Positions 33,318 to 42,839 of a stretch of DNA of 64,000 bases are shown in pieces. Source of the DNA: an uncultured Flavobacteriaceae bacterium (GTDB taxonomy: Bacteria > Bacteroidota > Bacteroidia > Flavobacteriales > Flavobacteriaceae). The translations under genes were made by a program, and so were the position numbers. The stretch spans positions 62,001 through 126,000 of the forward strand of contig CANLXN010000012.1 in NCBI GenBank assembly GCA_947495135.1, read 5' to 3'. Position 1 is the stretch's first letter, and the number at the start of each line of letters is the position of its first letter. Below the pieces are notes generated by a model. That model was not told the origin of the DNA. It searched no databases and saw nothing but the letters and a program-made list of their open reading frames with translations.

Positions 33318-34547
33318 ATGAGAGTTTTAATAAAGAGCCTGTATCCTTACTTGTTTTTATCTTTCTGCTTTGTAATCCCTCTGGACAAATACGCAACAGC
33401 AGTACCTAACATTATTTTGGTGGCATTATTAGTAAGTTTTCCTTTTGCTGTTACTAAACAAGATTTTGCGAAATTATTAAAGAAAGAAATAATAATTTTT
33501 GCGGGATTGGTTACCTTAATTGCCTTTAATACTTTTTTTTATCATGAGATGACTAGAGATGTTGTTGTCTTAAAAAAAATCGCTTCATCTCTTCTGCTTA
33601 TCGTACTTTTCATCCCACTGGAAAAGACAGAAAATCTTAAAAAGACACTTATTGTTTCTGTATTAGTCTGCATTATTATTTGTCTATATAATCTCTATTG
33701 GTTCTATATGGAAGAAGGAGTCTTTAATTTTTCGAGTGGCTCTGTTATAAACGATATTCTTATAATTGACCGACTTTATTTAGGGTTTTTATGCGTGATA
33801 AGCATTATTGCGTCTATTGGCCTAATCGGAGAAAAATATAACGATTACAATAAGTGGTATTTTGCAAATATTGTGCTATGTGTAGCTTTCGTTTTATTGA
33901 TTTCATCCCGGATTGCTATTCTATTATTGATTGTGTTATTTTTTCTAAAGATGTTTTATACTGAAAACAGAAAAAAGTACCTCTTGTTTTTCATAGGCAT
34001 AGTAGGAATTGTCTTGGTCTCTTTTATGCTAAATAAAAACCTCAATGAACGATTCTTTTTTACCCATAGCACACAAAAAGGTAAGATTTCTTACATTGAA
34101 CTAGCGAGCAAATGGGAACCCAGAGTGGTGATATGGGAGTGCAATTATGCTATTTTTAAGGAAGATCCAGCGCTGTTAGTTGGAAATGGATTTTACAATG
34201 TTAAAGATAAACTAGCAAACTGTTACCAAGAAAAAATACAACAGAGTGAGCGAAGAAAATATTTTGTAGAACAGCGATTCAATCCGCATAATCTATTCGT
34301 TGATTTTATAATAAGTAGTGGGCTCCTTGCCGGCGCTCTTTTTATAATATTATTGGGTTTTATGTTTATTAGAAATAGGACGTCTTATTTTAAAATGGCA
34401 GCTGTCCTTTCCATCATAGCGTTTGCTTTTATTGAGAGCTTTTTTCATAGACAGATAGGGGCGTATATTTTTGCAATCATCATTATTTTAATTATTTACC
34501 CTAAAACTAAGGAGGTTTCTAAAAAAAATGAAACTACTCAAGCATGA
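33318..34547 (+). CDS. Second O-antigen ligase/polymerase family membrane protein
   Basis: A 409-residue protein with about eleven membrane helices. The Wzy_C region contains VLLISSRIAILLLIVL, the loop ALLVGNGFYNVKDKLANCYQ, and FNPHNLFVDFIISSGLLAGA with the family histidine (PHN). It is the second such protein in the locus. One may polymerise repeat units and the other may ligate the finished chain to lipid A core. The histidine makes this one the better ligase candidate, but the families cannot be separated by eye. It overlaps the next gene by four bases (ATGA). Confidence 0.8.
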   Translation: MRVLIKSLYPYLFLSFCFVIPLDKYATAVPNIILVALLVSFPFAVTKQDFAKLLKKEIIIFAGLVTLIAFNTFFYHEMTRDVVVLKKIASSLLLIVLFIPLEKTENLKKTLIVSVLVCIIICLYNLYWFYMEEGVFNFSSGSVINDILIIDRLYLGFLCVISIIASIGLIGEKYNDYNKWYFANIVLCVAFVLLISSRIAILLLIVLFFLKMFYTENRKKYLLFFIGIVGIVLVSFMLNKNLNERFFFTHSTQKGKISYIELASKWEPRVVIWECNYAIFKEDPALLVGNGFYNVKDKLANCYQEKIQQSERRKYFVEQRFNPHNLFVDFIISSGLLAGALFIILLGFMFIRNRTSYFKMAAVLSIIAFAFIESFFHRQIGAYIFAIIIILIIYPKTKEVSKKNETTQA

Positions 34548-35671
34548 CTAAACTTAAAGTAGCACATATATTACATTCAGTAGGCGGAGTAGACGTTTCA
34601 TTACGTTTAATTTCGGGAAACTTAGACCCAGATCGTTTTGATAGTATCATCATTCATGGTATTAATGATACAAAGAAGCCTTTCGTAAATAAAAATGGAG
34701 AGGCCCTGAAAGAATATAAATTACCTATCAATAGAGAAGTTAATTTAATTCAAGATCTAAAATCTATTCGAGAAACTATAAAGATTTTAAAGAGGGAACG
34801 CCCAGACATTATACATGCCCATAGCGCAAAAGGAGGGATTATTGCAAGGGCGGCGTCTATTTTTCATAAAGTAAATGTGCTGCACACGCCTCAGGCCTAT
34901 TCTTACCTCAGTGAACCAAAAGGGTTTAAAAGAAGTGTCTTTTTAACAATCGAAAAAGTATTCAAAAGAATTAACTCTTTTCTATTAGCATCGTCTAACT
35001 CTGAAAGAGATAGAGGAATAAAGGAAGTGGGTTATAAAAGAGAGAGAGCTTTACTCTTTAACAATTGTATTTTACCTATTTCTGAACAAGAGCTAATAGC
35101 CCATAATATTTCATTGCCTAAAGATTTTATTTGTACCGTTGGTCGTCCATCATTTCAAAAGAATATTGAAATGATGATTGAAGTAGTAAAGACGATCGCT
35201 ATAAAGAAACCAGAAATCCACTTGGTGATAATGGGCGTAGGAGAATATAGCCCGAATAAAGAAAATGTCGAAAGATTAACTAAAGAATATGGGCTGGAGA
35301 ATAACATCACCCTTATTCCTTGGATAGAAAGAGAAAAGATATTCTCAATTGTTAAAAAGTCTAGATTATATATATCTACTGCTCGCTATGAAGGCCTTCC
35401 ATATTCCGTGATCGAAGCGCTATGTCTTGGCAAATCCTGTGTAGTAACAAATAGCGATGGAAATAGAGATTTGGTGAAAGATGATTTTAATGGATATGTT
35501 ATTCAAGATAATTCGGTAGAAATGATGGCAAATCGTATTTTTGCGCTCTTAGATAACGATGAATTGAGGGAGAAATTCGAAGAAAACGCCAAAAAACGTT
35601 TCGATGAGCACTTCAATATTTTAAATAATATACAAAATTTGGAAAGCACCTACGAGCTTTTAAGAAAATAA
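34544..35671 (+). CDS. Family 4 glycosyltransferase
   Basis: A 375-residue retaining GT-B enzyme. The N-terminal acceptor domain has HSVGGVDVSLRLISGNLD and RPDIIHAHSAKGGIIARAAS. The C-terminal donor domain has CTVGRPSFQKNIEMMIEVVK and the E-x7-E motif in YEGLPYSVIEALCLGK. There are no membrane helices, so it works at the cytoplasmic face. Its ATG overlaps the stop of the ligase-like gene. Donor sugar unknown; UDP-xylose or dTDP-rhamnose are made by neighbouring genes. Confidence 0.92.
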   Translation: MTKLKVAHILHSVGGVDVSLRLISGNLDPDRFDSIIIHGINDTKKPFVNKNGEALKEYKLPINREVNLIQDLKSIRETIKILKRERPDIIHAHSAKGGIIARAASIFHKVNVLHTPQAYSYLSEPKGFKRSVFLTIEKVFKRINSFLLASSNSERDRGIKEVGYKRERALLFNNCILPISEQELIAHNISLPKDFICTVGRPSFQKNIEMMIEVVKTIAIKKPEIHLVIMGVGEYSPNKENVERLTKEYGLENNITLIPWIEREKIFSIVKKSRLYISTARYEGLPYSVIEALCLGKSCVVTNSDGNRDLVKDDFNGYVIQDNSVEMMANRIFALLDNDELREKFEENAKKRFDEHFNILNNIQNLESTYELLRK

Positions 35672-35679
35672 ACGAATCG

Positions 35680-36978
35680 ATGAAAATAGCTGTAATTGGA
35701 ACAGGATATGTTGGATTAGTAACAGGAACATGCCTTGCCGAGACTGGAAATGATGTGATCTGTGTTGATATTGATGCGGAGAAAGTAGAGAAAATGAGAA
35801 ACGGGGCAGTACCCATTTACGAACCTCATTTAGATGTACTTTTTGAAAGGAATATTAAGGCAAATAGATTGCAATTCACAACTTCTTTGGATGAGGGCCT
35901 TGCACATGGGGACATTGTTTTTCTTGCTTTGCCAACACCAGAGGACGAGGATGGTTCTGCAGATTTATCCTATGTACTCGGTGTAGCTCAACAAATTGGA
36001 AACAAAATTAAAGAGTACAAAGTAATTGTTGATAAAAGCACGGTTCCAGTGGGAACTGCCGAAAAAGTTCGTAAGGCGATTGCAGAAAACGCGAACTGTG
36101 AATTTGACGTTGTCTCTAATCCAGAATTTTTGAGAGAAGGTTTTGCGGTAGACGACTTCCTAAAGCCAGAAAGAATCGTAGTTGGATCTAGCAGTGATAG
36201 AGCGACCAAACTGATGGAGAAACTCTATGCGCCATTTGTACGCTCGGGAAACCCAGTAATAGTTATGGACGAAAAGTCTGCAGAGCTCACGAAATATGCT
36301 GCAAACTCGTTTTTAGCGACTAAAATTACCTTCATGAATGAAATTGCTAACTATTGTGAGAAAGTAGGGGCAGATGTAGATAAGGTGCGACGAGGAATGG
36401 GAACAGATTCTAGAATTGGGAAACGTTTCCTCTTTCCCGGAATTGGATATGGAGGATCTTGCTTTCCGAAAGATGTAAAAGCTTTACAGAAAGCAGGTAG
36501 AGATGAAGGCTATGATTTTAAAATCTTAGATTCGGTTATAGAGGTTAATGAAAAACAGAAAACTATACTTCTTCCGAAAATAATTGGTCATTTTAATGGA
36601 GATCTTAAAGGAAAAACGATTGCTGTTTGGGGATTGGCTTTTAAGCCTGAAACAGATGATATTAGAGAGGCTCCTTCTATCTATATGATGAACGGCCTGT
36701 TAGAACAAGGAGCAAATATTTCGGTGTTTGATCCTGAGGCTATGCCAAACATAGAAAGAAGATTCGGAGATAAATTGAAATATGCAACCAATATGTATGG
36801 TGCCTTAGAAGGTGCGGATGTTTTACTTATTTGTACCGAATGGAGCATTTTCAGAACACCAGATTTAAATAAACTAAGAGGAGCACTTAAAATGCCCGTT
36901 ATTTTCGACGGAAGAAACTTGTACGACGTGGATGAAATGGAACATGAAGGCTTCACCTACGTTTCCATAGGAAGATAA
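35680..36978 (+). CDS. ugd: UDP-glucose 6-dehydrogenase
   Basis: A 432-residue NAD-dependent enzyme that oxidises UDP-glucose twice to UDP-glucuronate. The N-terminal loop is IGTGYVGLVTGTCLAETG (residues 5-22), the central helix includes ELTKYAANSFLATKITFMNE, and the catalytic cysteine lies in GYGGSCFPKDVKAL. The C-terminal domain has VWGLAFKPETDDIREAPS. Length is normal. It sits 12 bases before a UDP-glucuronate decarboxylase gene, so its product is probably passed to UDP-xylose. Confidence 0.96.
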   Translation: MKIAVIGTGYVGLVTGTCLAETGNDVICVDIDAEKVEKMRNGAVPIYEPHLDVLFERNIKANRLQFTTSLDEGLAHGDIVFLALPTPEDEDGSADLSYVLGVAQQIGNKIKEYKVIVDKSTVPVGTAEKVRKAIAENANCEFDVVSNPEFLREGFAVDDFLKPERIVVGSSSDRATKLMEKLYAPFVRSGNPVIVMDEKSAELTKYAANSFLATKITFMNEIANYCEKVGADVDKVRRGMGTDSRIGKRFLFPGIGYGGSCFPKDVKALQKAGRDEGYDFKILDSVIEVNEKQKTILLPKIIGHFNGDLKGKTIAVWGLAFKPETDDIREAPSIYMMNGLLEQGANISVFDPEAMPNIERRFGDKLKYATNMYGALEGADVLLICTEWSIFRTPDLNKLRGALKMPVIFDGRNLYDVDEMEHEGFTYVSIGR

Positions 36979-36990
36979 TACCGCTAAAGC

Positions 36991-37980
36991 ATGAAGAAAA
37001 GAATTGTAATTACAGGCGCTGCAGGATTTTTGGGATCTCATTTATGTGATCGCTTTATAGCAGAAGGATACCGTGTTGTGGGGATTGATAATTTGATCAC
37101 CGGGGACATTCGAAATATTGAGCACTTGTTCCCATTGGAAGACTTTGAATTCTATAATCATGACGTTACTACTTTTGTGCATGTATCAGGTAATGTCGAT
37201 TATATTTTACATTTTGCTTCACCCGCAAGTCCGATAGATTATTTGAAAATACCGATTCAGACTTTAAAAGTAGGATCGTTAGGCACACACAACCTTCTTG
37301 GATTAGCAAAAGAAAAGGATGCACGTATTTTGATAGCTTCTACCTCAGAAGTATACGGTGACCCCTTGGTACACCCGCAAACAGAGGAATATTATGGAAA
37401 TGTAAATACCATAGGGCCAAGAGGAGTGTATGACGAGGCTAAACGATTTCAGGAGTCTATTACAATGGCTTATCACCGTTTTCACGGTCTAGAAACTAGA
37501 ATTGTCCGTATTTTTAATACATACGGCCCCAGAATGAGGCTTAACGACGGAAGAGTAATCCCCGCCTTTATTGGACAAGCATTAAGGGGTGAAGACCTTA
37601 CAGTCTTTGGAGATGGTCTCCAAACTAGATCGTTCTGTTATGTGGATGATCAGGTAGAAGGAATCTACCGTTTATTGCTTAGTGACTATTCTCTTCCTGT
37701 AAATATTGGAAACCCGAATGAAATTACTATTCTCGATTTTGCTAAGGAAATTATAAAGCTAACAGGAACCGATCAAAAGATTATCTTTAAAGAACTTCCT
37801 AAAGACGATCCATTACAAAGGCAACCAGATATTTCGAAAGCCAAAGAAATACTGGGGTGGGAGCCCAAAGTATCAAGAGCGGAGGGGATGAAAACCACCT
37901 ACCAATATTTTAAAGGTTTGACTCAAGAAGAACTTTTTAAAAGTGAACACAAAGACTTTTCAAAGCATAATAGGCTTTAA
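36991..37980 (+). CDS. UDP-glucuronate decarboxylase (UDP-xylose synthase)
   Basis: A 329-residue extended short-chain dehydrogenase. [17 protein letters not shown] binds NAD; the catalytic motifs are [14 protein letters not shown] and [11 protein letters not shown]. The stretch [16 protein letters not shown] followed by [17 protein letters not shown] is characteristic of UXS enzymes, which convert UDP-glucuronate to UDP-xylose, and separates it from dTDP-glucose dehydratases. The gene directly follows ugd, which supplies the substrate. It is cytosolic; no membrane anchor is present, unlike many eukaryotic UXS proteins. Confidence 0.93.
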   Translation: MKKRIVITGAAGFLGSHLCDRFIAEGYRVVGIDNLITGDIRNIEHLFPLEDFEFYNHDVTTFVHVSGNVDYILHFASPASPIDYLKIPIQTLKVGSLGTHNLLGLAKEKDARILIASTSEVYGDPLVHPQTEEYYGNVNTIGPRGVYDEAKRFQESITMAYHRFHGLETRIVRIFNTYGPRMRLNDGRVIPAFIGQALRGEDLTVFGDGLQTRSFCYVDDQVEGIYRLLLSDYSLPVNIGNPNEITILDFAKEIIKLTGTDQKIIFKELPKDDPLQRQPDISKAKEILGWEPKVSRAEGMKTTYQYFKGLTQEELFKSEHKDFSKHNRL

Positions 37981-37986
37981 TAAATC

Positions 37987-39333
37987 ATGATATTTAAAAC
38001 AGGAAGATACTCCGGATTTTTACGACCTATTTCGTACGTCATCGATCTATGTATTATCCATTTATGGGCATTTTATTACTTTAAAGAGACGATTCCGTTT
38101 CTCAATTATTTCATCTTTATCTCAGTGGTATGGGTTATCTTATCGGTTCGTACAAGCTTCTATGAGATTTATAGATTTACGCACCTTGCCAAAATCTTGT
38201 CCATGGTGGGAATGCAAGGAGTGTTCTTTATTTTTATTGTATTTAGTTTTTTCGGCTTTTACCACGAGTTAGAGACAGATCCTCTCACTACAATTCTCTA
38301 CATACTCTCAACCATGACGAGTATTGCCATTGCAAAAGTGGTGATTTTCTTTTTGCTGAAAAATTACCGCCGACTCTTTAGAGGAAACATTAGAAGAGTG
38401 GTTATTATTGGACTTAACCAGAAGACAGATCAGTTACGAGCATGGTTCGAAAGTAAACCTGAATACGGATATAAGTTGAAGCAAACTTTTGACCTTGAAA
38501 GCACAAGTATTGAAGAGTGTTTCGACTATATTACCGAAAATAATATAGATGAAATCTACTCTTCTGTTGCAGAAATCGACAACGATAGCCTTATAAAACT
38601 AATCGATTTTGCAGACAACAATTTAAAGATTCTAAAATTTCTTCCAGATAACAAAGAGATTTACTCTAAACGACTGGATTTTTCATATTACGGAGTACTA
38701 CCTATCCTCTCAATGAGAAAAATTCCCATTGATGAACCCTTTAATAAATTGGTAAAAAGATCGTTCGACATTGTGATGTCTCTTATGGTTATTATTGGCC
38801 TCCTTTCTTGGTTAACACCAATTCTTGCGATCATTATTAAATTGGAGTCCAAAGGCCCTGTTTTCTTTAAGCAAAAGAGAAATGGCCTTGATTATGAGGA
38901 ATTCTTTTGCTATAAGTTTCGATCCATGAAACCCAATCCCGAAGCGCACTTGCACCAAATTCGAAAAGGAGATCCAAGGGTTACCCGAATTGGTAAGATA
39001 ATAAGAAAAACAAGTATCGACGAACTACCACAATTCATCAATGTATTAAAAGGAGAGATGTCTGTAGTAGGTCCGAGACCGCATATGGTTAGCCATACCG
39101 AAATGTATGCAGAGCGAATAGATAAATTTATGGTACGTCATTTCATAAAACCGGGTATTACCGGCTTGGCTCAAGTGAGTGGTTATAGAGGAGAAGTAGA
39201 AGATGACAGCCATATTATCAATAGAGTGAAATACGATATTTTTTATTTAGAAAACTGGTCACTGTTTCTCGATTTAAAAATTGTATTTCAAACAATATTT
39301 AACGCGCTAAGAGGTGAAGAAAAAGCCTACTAA
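37987..39333 (+). CDS. Undecaprenyl-phosphate glycosylphosphotransferase (WcaJ-like)
   Basis: A 448-residue protein that starts repeat-unit synthesis by placing a sugar-1-phosphate on undecaprenyl phosphate. The N-terminal half has four membrane helices and a CoA-binding-like domain. The C-terminal bacterial sugar-transferase domain starts with KRSFDIVMSLMVIIGLLSW and contains KLESKGPVFFKQKRNGLDYE, FRSMKPN, DELPQFINVLKGEMSVVGPR and KPGITGLAQVSGYRG. The fused layout fits the WcaJ/CpsE group that uses UDP-glucose or a related hexose. Its last 20 bases overlap the next gene. Confidence 0.94.
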   Translation: MIFKTGRYSGFLRPISYVIDLCIIHLWAFYYFKETIPFLNYFIFISVVWVILSVRTSFYEIYRFTHLAKILSMVGMQGVFFIFIVFSFFGFYHELETDPLTTILYILSTMTSIAIAKVVIFFLLKNYRRLFRGNIRRVVIIGLNQKTDQLRAWFESKPEYGYKLKQTFDLESTSIEECFDYITENNIDEIYSSVAEIDNDSLIKLIDFADNNLKILKFLPDNKEIYSKRLDFSYYGVLPILSMRKIPIDEPFNKLVKRSFDIVMSLMVIIGLLSWLTPILAIIIKLESKGPVFFKQKRNGLDYEEFFCYKFRSMKPNPEAHLHQIRKGDPRVTRIGKIIRKTSIDELPQFINVLKGEMSVVGPRPHMVSHTEMYAERIDKFMVRHFIKPGITGLAQVSGYRGEVEDDSHIINRVKYDIFYLENWSLFLDLKIVFQTIFNALRGEEKAY

Positions 39334-40090
39334 TATCGCCTCAAGGCTGGTTTCCATTATCACACCAACCTATAATTCTGAAAAGTATATTGAAGAGACC
39401 ATTGCGTCTATCAGATCTCAAACACATTCTAATTGGGAACATCTCATAGTAGACGATGGCTCTACAGATGGAACTGTGGAGTTGGTTAAGAGACTTGCTA
39501 ACCAAGATTCGCGCATAAAATTTATGCAACTAGAACAGAACGCTGGGAGCGCTATCGCACGAAACCGAGGCATAAAGGAAGCTTCTGGGATTTACATGAC
39601 CTTCATTGATAGCGACGATATCTGGTTTCCTGATTTTATTGAAAATAGTATTAAGGAAATAGAAGTCTCGAAAGTTCCATTTGTGTATTCGTCTTATAGA
39701 AGATCCAACGAAGCACTGGAGTTTGTGTATTCAGATTTTATTGTGCCAAAGATTGTCAACTATACAGACATCCTTAAATCAAATTCTATTAGCTGTTTAA
39801 CAGCCTTTGTCGATATCAGCGAACTAGGTAAGAAAGAAATGCCCCTGGTGCGTAAGAGACAAGATATGGGCCTCTGGCTGCGATATCTTAAGGAGATTCC
39901 TTACGCCAAAGGTATTTTGGAACCCAAAGCCATCTATCGCATACGGGAGGATTCACTTTCTAGAAATAAGAAGAACTTGCTGCGCTCGCAATGGTACTTC
40001 TATCGAAATGTAGAGAACTTATCTGTACTGAAATCGGCTTACTTTATGATCTGTTGGATGTATTATGGCTTTATGAAGTACCGAAATTAA
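39314..40090 (+). CDS. Family 2 glycosyltransferase
   Basis: A 258-residue GT-A enzyme. VSIITPTYNSEKYIEETIAS starts the fold, HLIVDDGSTDGTVELV binds the nucleotide, NRGIKEASGIYMTFIDSDDI carries the D-x-D metal motif, and VRKRQDMGLWLRYLKE holds the likely catalytic-region ED-like pair. The start is GTG at 39314, inside the end of the glycosylphosphotransferase gene, since homologues begin just before this VSIITPTYN block and no ATG is available. It is the last gene of the rightward locus, and its stop overlaps the stop of the convergent CapK-like gene. Confidence 0.9.
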   Translation: MKKKPTNIASRLVSIITPTYNSEKYIEETIASIRSQTHSNWEHLIVDDGSTDGTVELVKRLANQDSRIKFMQLEQNAGSAIARNRGIKEASGIYMTFIDSDDIWFPDFIENSIKEIEVSKVPFVYSSYRRSNEALEFVYSDFIVPKIVNYTDILKSNSISCLTAFVDISELGKKEMPLVRKRQDMGLWLRYLKEIPYAKGILEPKAIYRIREDSLSRNKKNLLRSQWYFYRNVENLSVLKSAYFMICWMYYGFMKYRN

Positions 40091-41394
40091 AACAGCTTAA
40101 TAAACTGTTTTAGCTTTCCACGCTTGGTTCGGTTAAGCACTTCTACTTTTTTAAAAACAATTTGAAGATCCCCACCAACGTAAGTTTCCAAAGCTTTTTG
40201 AATCTTTTCGAAATCTGTTGAGGTGAGTTCCTTTTCAGAAACATACACAATTGTAAATGTTTCCAAATCGTTTTGCTCAACGATAAATTCTTTTACATTT
40301 CCATCTTCTTCTATAACACTTTTAGTAACGTAATAAAACGTAAGCCCGGGAACTTGCTTTCCTCCTTTTAAGACAGCGACATCGTTGGTTCTTCCAATGA
40401 GTTTTTCGATGGCTTGGTCTTTGGAAGATCCGCCAGAGGAAAGAATACCGAAATCCCCAATTTCGTACCTAATCATAGGATGTGCTTTGTTGTACAATCC
40501 AGTCACCACAATTTTACCAGAAGTTCCAGGAGGCACTGGATTGTTGTAATCATCTAAAATTTCGATGTATAAGGTTTCAGTGTTCAATGAAAAACGGTCT
40601 TCAGTATTGGTAAACCCCATGACACCCAATTCACTAGCGCCATATTCATTGATGATGGGGACTCCCAGCCATTGCTCTAATAGTTTTTGGTCGCTCTCAA
40701 ACAACATTTCGCTGGTAACAATACATTTTTTTAAAGTAGGACAAATGGTAGTGAGAATGGTATTTTTTGAACTTAGAAACTTCGCGAAAAGGACAATGGA
40801 ACTAGTATATCCATTAATATAATCGAATTTTTTTCTTCGGAAGGTTTTTAAGAATTGTTCCATTTTTTCTTCGGAAAGATCAAATATCGGAAACCGATGC
40901 CTACTCCCTAACCTATCCTTGAGTCGCTCCTTCTGGTATCCGAAAGTGTCTAACGGAATTCCATAAAATCGCGCTTCCAAAGAAGATCCAAGATCAATAG
41001 ACTGTTTTTTGTAAAGATCCATCACGCGCACCCAAGTTAGGGCATGGCAAAATTTGTCTTTGGCAAATATAAATGGATGTCCGCTAGAACCCGAAGTCTT
41101 ATTAACATATACCGTTTTTTCGGAATAACCTTTGGATAAGCGCTCCTTTAATGGGCGTTGCAGATCTGCTTTAGTCATTACCGGAACGTCTGTCCAGCTT
41201 CTTATTTTCTCGTCTCCAATAAATTCTTTGTAAAAACTGTTTTGTGAATAGTGAAAATCAATAAGTTCTTCCTTTTTTAGATCTATATGAGAAGCGTAGT
41301 CGTTGTTAGAAATAGCCTGAATTTTAAGCAACTCCTCTCTCGCCTCTCCTACTGGAAAACCATTCATTTTTAGCGTAAGTTCAAATAAATTCAA
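40087..41394 (-). CDS. CapK/phenylacetate-CoA ligase-like adenylate-forming protein
   Basis: A 435-residue member of the AMP-binding superfamily, in the branch with CapK and phenylacetate-CoA ligase. The phosphate loop is VNKTSGSSGHPFIFAKD (about residue 97). NEYGASELGVMGFTN, YEIGDFGILSSGG and the hinge-like LIGRTNDVAVLKGGKQVPGL follow. CapK-like genes are frequent in surface-polysaccharide loci, where they may activate an acid that decorates a sugar; no substrate is proven. The start is TTG at 41394, giving the family's usual MNLFELTLKMNGFP; an ATG at 41367 is the alternative. It runs against the locus and has its own promoter. Confidence 0.82.
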   Translation of the reverse strand: MNLFELTLKMNGFPVGEAREELLKIQAISNNDYASHIDLKKEELIDFHYSQNSFYKEFIGDEKIRSWTDVPVMTKADLQRPLKERLSKGYSEKTVYVNKTSGSSGHPFIFAKDKFCHALTWVRVMDLYKKQSIDLGSSLEARFYGIPLDTFGYQKERLKDRLGSRHRFPIFDLSEEKMEQFLKTFRRKKFDYINGYTSSIVLFAKFLSSKNTILTTICPTLKKCIVTSEMLFESDQKLLEQWLGVPIINEYGASELGVMGFTNTEDRFSLNTETLYIEILDDYNNPVPPGTSGKIVVTGLYNKAHPMIRYEIGDFGILSSGGSSKDQAIEKLIGRTNDVAVLKGGKQVPGLTFYYVTKSVIEEDGNVKEFIVEQNDLETFTIVYVSEKELTSTDFEKIQKALETYVGGDLQIVFKKVEVLNRTKRGKLKQFIKLF

Positions 41395-41418
41395 TGGGCG
41401 TGATTTTTAACTAAAGTA

Positions 41419-41426
41419 CAAATATA
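41419..41426 (-). promoter_or_regulatory. Promoter -7 element for the CapK-like gene
   Basis: The minus strand reads TATATTTG, exact to TAnnTTTG, 24 bases before the TTG start. The nearest TTG upstream is 15 bases away, slightly short. It shares the 142-base intergenic region with the purD promoter. Confidence 0.6.
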
Positions 41427-41484
41427 ACCAAACTCCCTCTCCAAGGCTCTTACAAAATTAGCTACTTTTTAACCCAACCAATTC

Positions 41485-41514
41485 TTGTCCCCGCTGAAAA
41501 ATAAAGTACTTTTG
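41485..41514 (+). promoter_or_regulatory. Promoter of purD (TTG -33 and TACTTTTG -7)
   Basis: TTG at 41485-41487 and TACTTTTG at 41507-41514 are 19 bases apart, a full match to the Bacteroidota promoter. Initiation near 41520 leaves a leader of about 17 bases before the purD ATG. No purine riboswitch or PurR-type operator could be seen. Confidence 0.75.
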
Positions 41515-41536
41515 TAAGGCATAAAAACCTCTTAAT

Positions 41537-42808
41537 ATGAATATTCTTGTACTTGGATCTGGCGGACGTGAACATGCTTTTGCCTATAAACTGTCTCAAA
41601 GCCCACGCTGCGAAAAGTTATTTGTGGCACCCGGAAATGCCGGGACTTCCTTTATAGCAAATAATGTGAAACTTTCGGTAACCGATTTTCAGGCAATCAA
41701 GCAATGTGTGCTGGCAAACGAAATTAAGATGGTGGTAGTGGGGCCAGAAGATCCCTTGGTACAAGGAATCTACAACTTTTTCAAGGGAGATAACGCACTC
41801 AAGAATATTCTGCTCATTGGTCCCTCCAGAAGAGGAGCTTTATTGGAAGGAAGTAAGCAGAGAGCAAAGGAGTTTATGATGCACCATAACATTCCAACAG
41901 CTGCATATATGGCTTTCACCAAAGAGAGTGTAGAAGCAGGAAAACAATTTTTAGAGACCCTTTCACCTCCATATGTATTGAAAGCCGATGGCCTGGCAGC
42001 AGGGAAAGGTGTGCTTATTATTAACGACATAAGCGAAGCCAAAACAGAGTTAGAGAATATGCTTTCTCATTCTAAGTTTGGAGCCGCAAGTGAAAAAGTG
42101 GTGGTAGAGGAATTTTTAGATGGAATTGAACTAAGCATATTCGTCTTAACCGACGGGAAAAACTATAAAGTTCTTCCAACCGCGAAAGACTATAAACGTA
42201 TTGGAGAAGGGGATAAGGGATTAAACACAGGGGGTATGGGAGCCATATCGCCCGTTCCTTTCGTGGATGAAGTTCTAATGAACAAAATAGAAGAGCGAAT
42301 AGTAAAACCTACTATAAATGGCCTTATTGCAGAAGAGATTGAATACAATGGTTTTGTGTTTATTGGTCTTATCATTGTGAATAGCGAGCCTTTTGTGATC
42401 GAATACAACGTCCGTATGGGTGATCCAGAAACGGAGGTGGTACTGCCTAGAATTGATAACGACTTAGTGGATTTGTTGGAAGCTACAGCCAAACAAACGT
42501 TGGATCAAGTAACCTTAGAAATTGACCCAAGATCAGCCACTACGGTGATGGTAGTTTCAGGAGGTTATCCTGAAGCCTACGAAAAGGGTAAAAAGATTTC
42601 AGGAATAGAAAGAATAGGAGATTCTATTGTGTTTCACGCGGGAACTATTCAGAAAGATGGAGAGGTCGTAACGAACGGGGGGCGTGTATTAGCGATTACT
42701 TCGTTGGATAAAGATTTCAGAATAGCACTAAAAAAATCTTACCAAAGCATAGACGAGCTATCCTTCGCTAAGATGTATTATAGAACCGATATTGGTTTTG
42801 ATCTTTAG
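41537..42808 (+). CDS. purD: Phosphoribosylamine--glycine ligase
   Basis: A 423-residue ATP-grasp enzyme of purine synthesis that joins glycine to 5-phosphoribosylamine. ILVLGSGGREHAFAYKLSQS starts the N-domain. LKADGLAAGKGVLI is the ATP-grasp lysine region, GDKGLNTGGMGAISPVPF and YNVRMGDPETEVVLPR are the family signature and metal site. Full length. It stands alone here, with a strong promoter and no other pur genes next to it, unlike purHD operons of many bacteria. Confidence 0.97.
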   Translation: MNILVLGSGGREHAFAYKLSQSPRCEKLFVAPGNAGTSFIANNVKLSVTDFQAIKQCVLANEIKMVVVGPEDPLVQGIYNFFKGDNALKNILLIGPSRRGALLEGSKQRAKEFMMHHNIPTAAYMAFTKESVEAGKQFLETLSPPYVLKADGLAAGKGVLIINDISEAKTELENMLSHSKFGAASEKVVVEEFLDGIELSIFVLTDGKNYKVLPTAKDYKRIGEGDKGLNTGGMGAISPVPFVDEVLMNKIEERIVKPTINGLIAEEIEYNGFVFIGLIIVNSEPFVIEYNVRMGDPETEVVLPRIDNDLVDLLEATAKQTLDQVTLEIDPRSATTVMVVSGGYPEAYEKGKKISGIERIGDSIVFHAGTIQKDGEVVTNGGRVLAITSLDKDFRIALKKSYQSIDELSFAKMYYRTDIGFDL

Positions 42809-42839
42809 CCTTACTTTATAACAACAAAAAGATTGTAGT

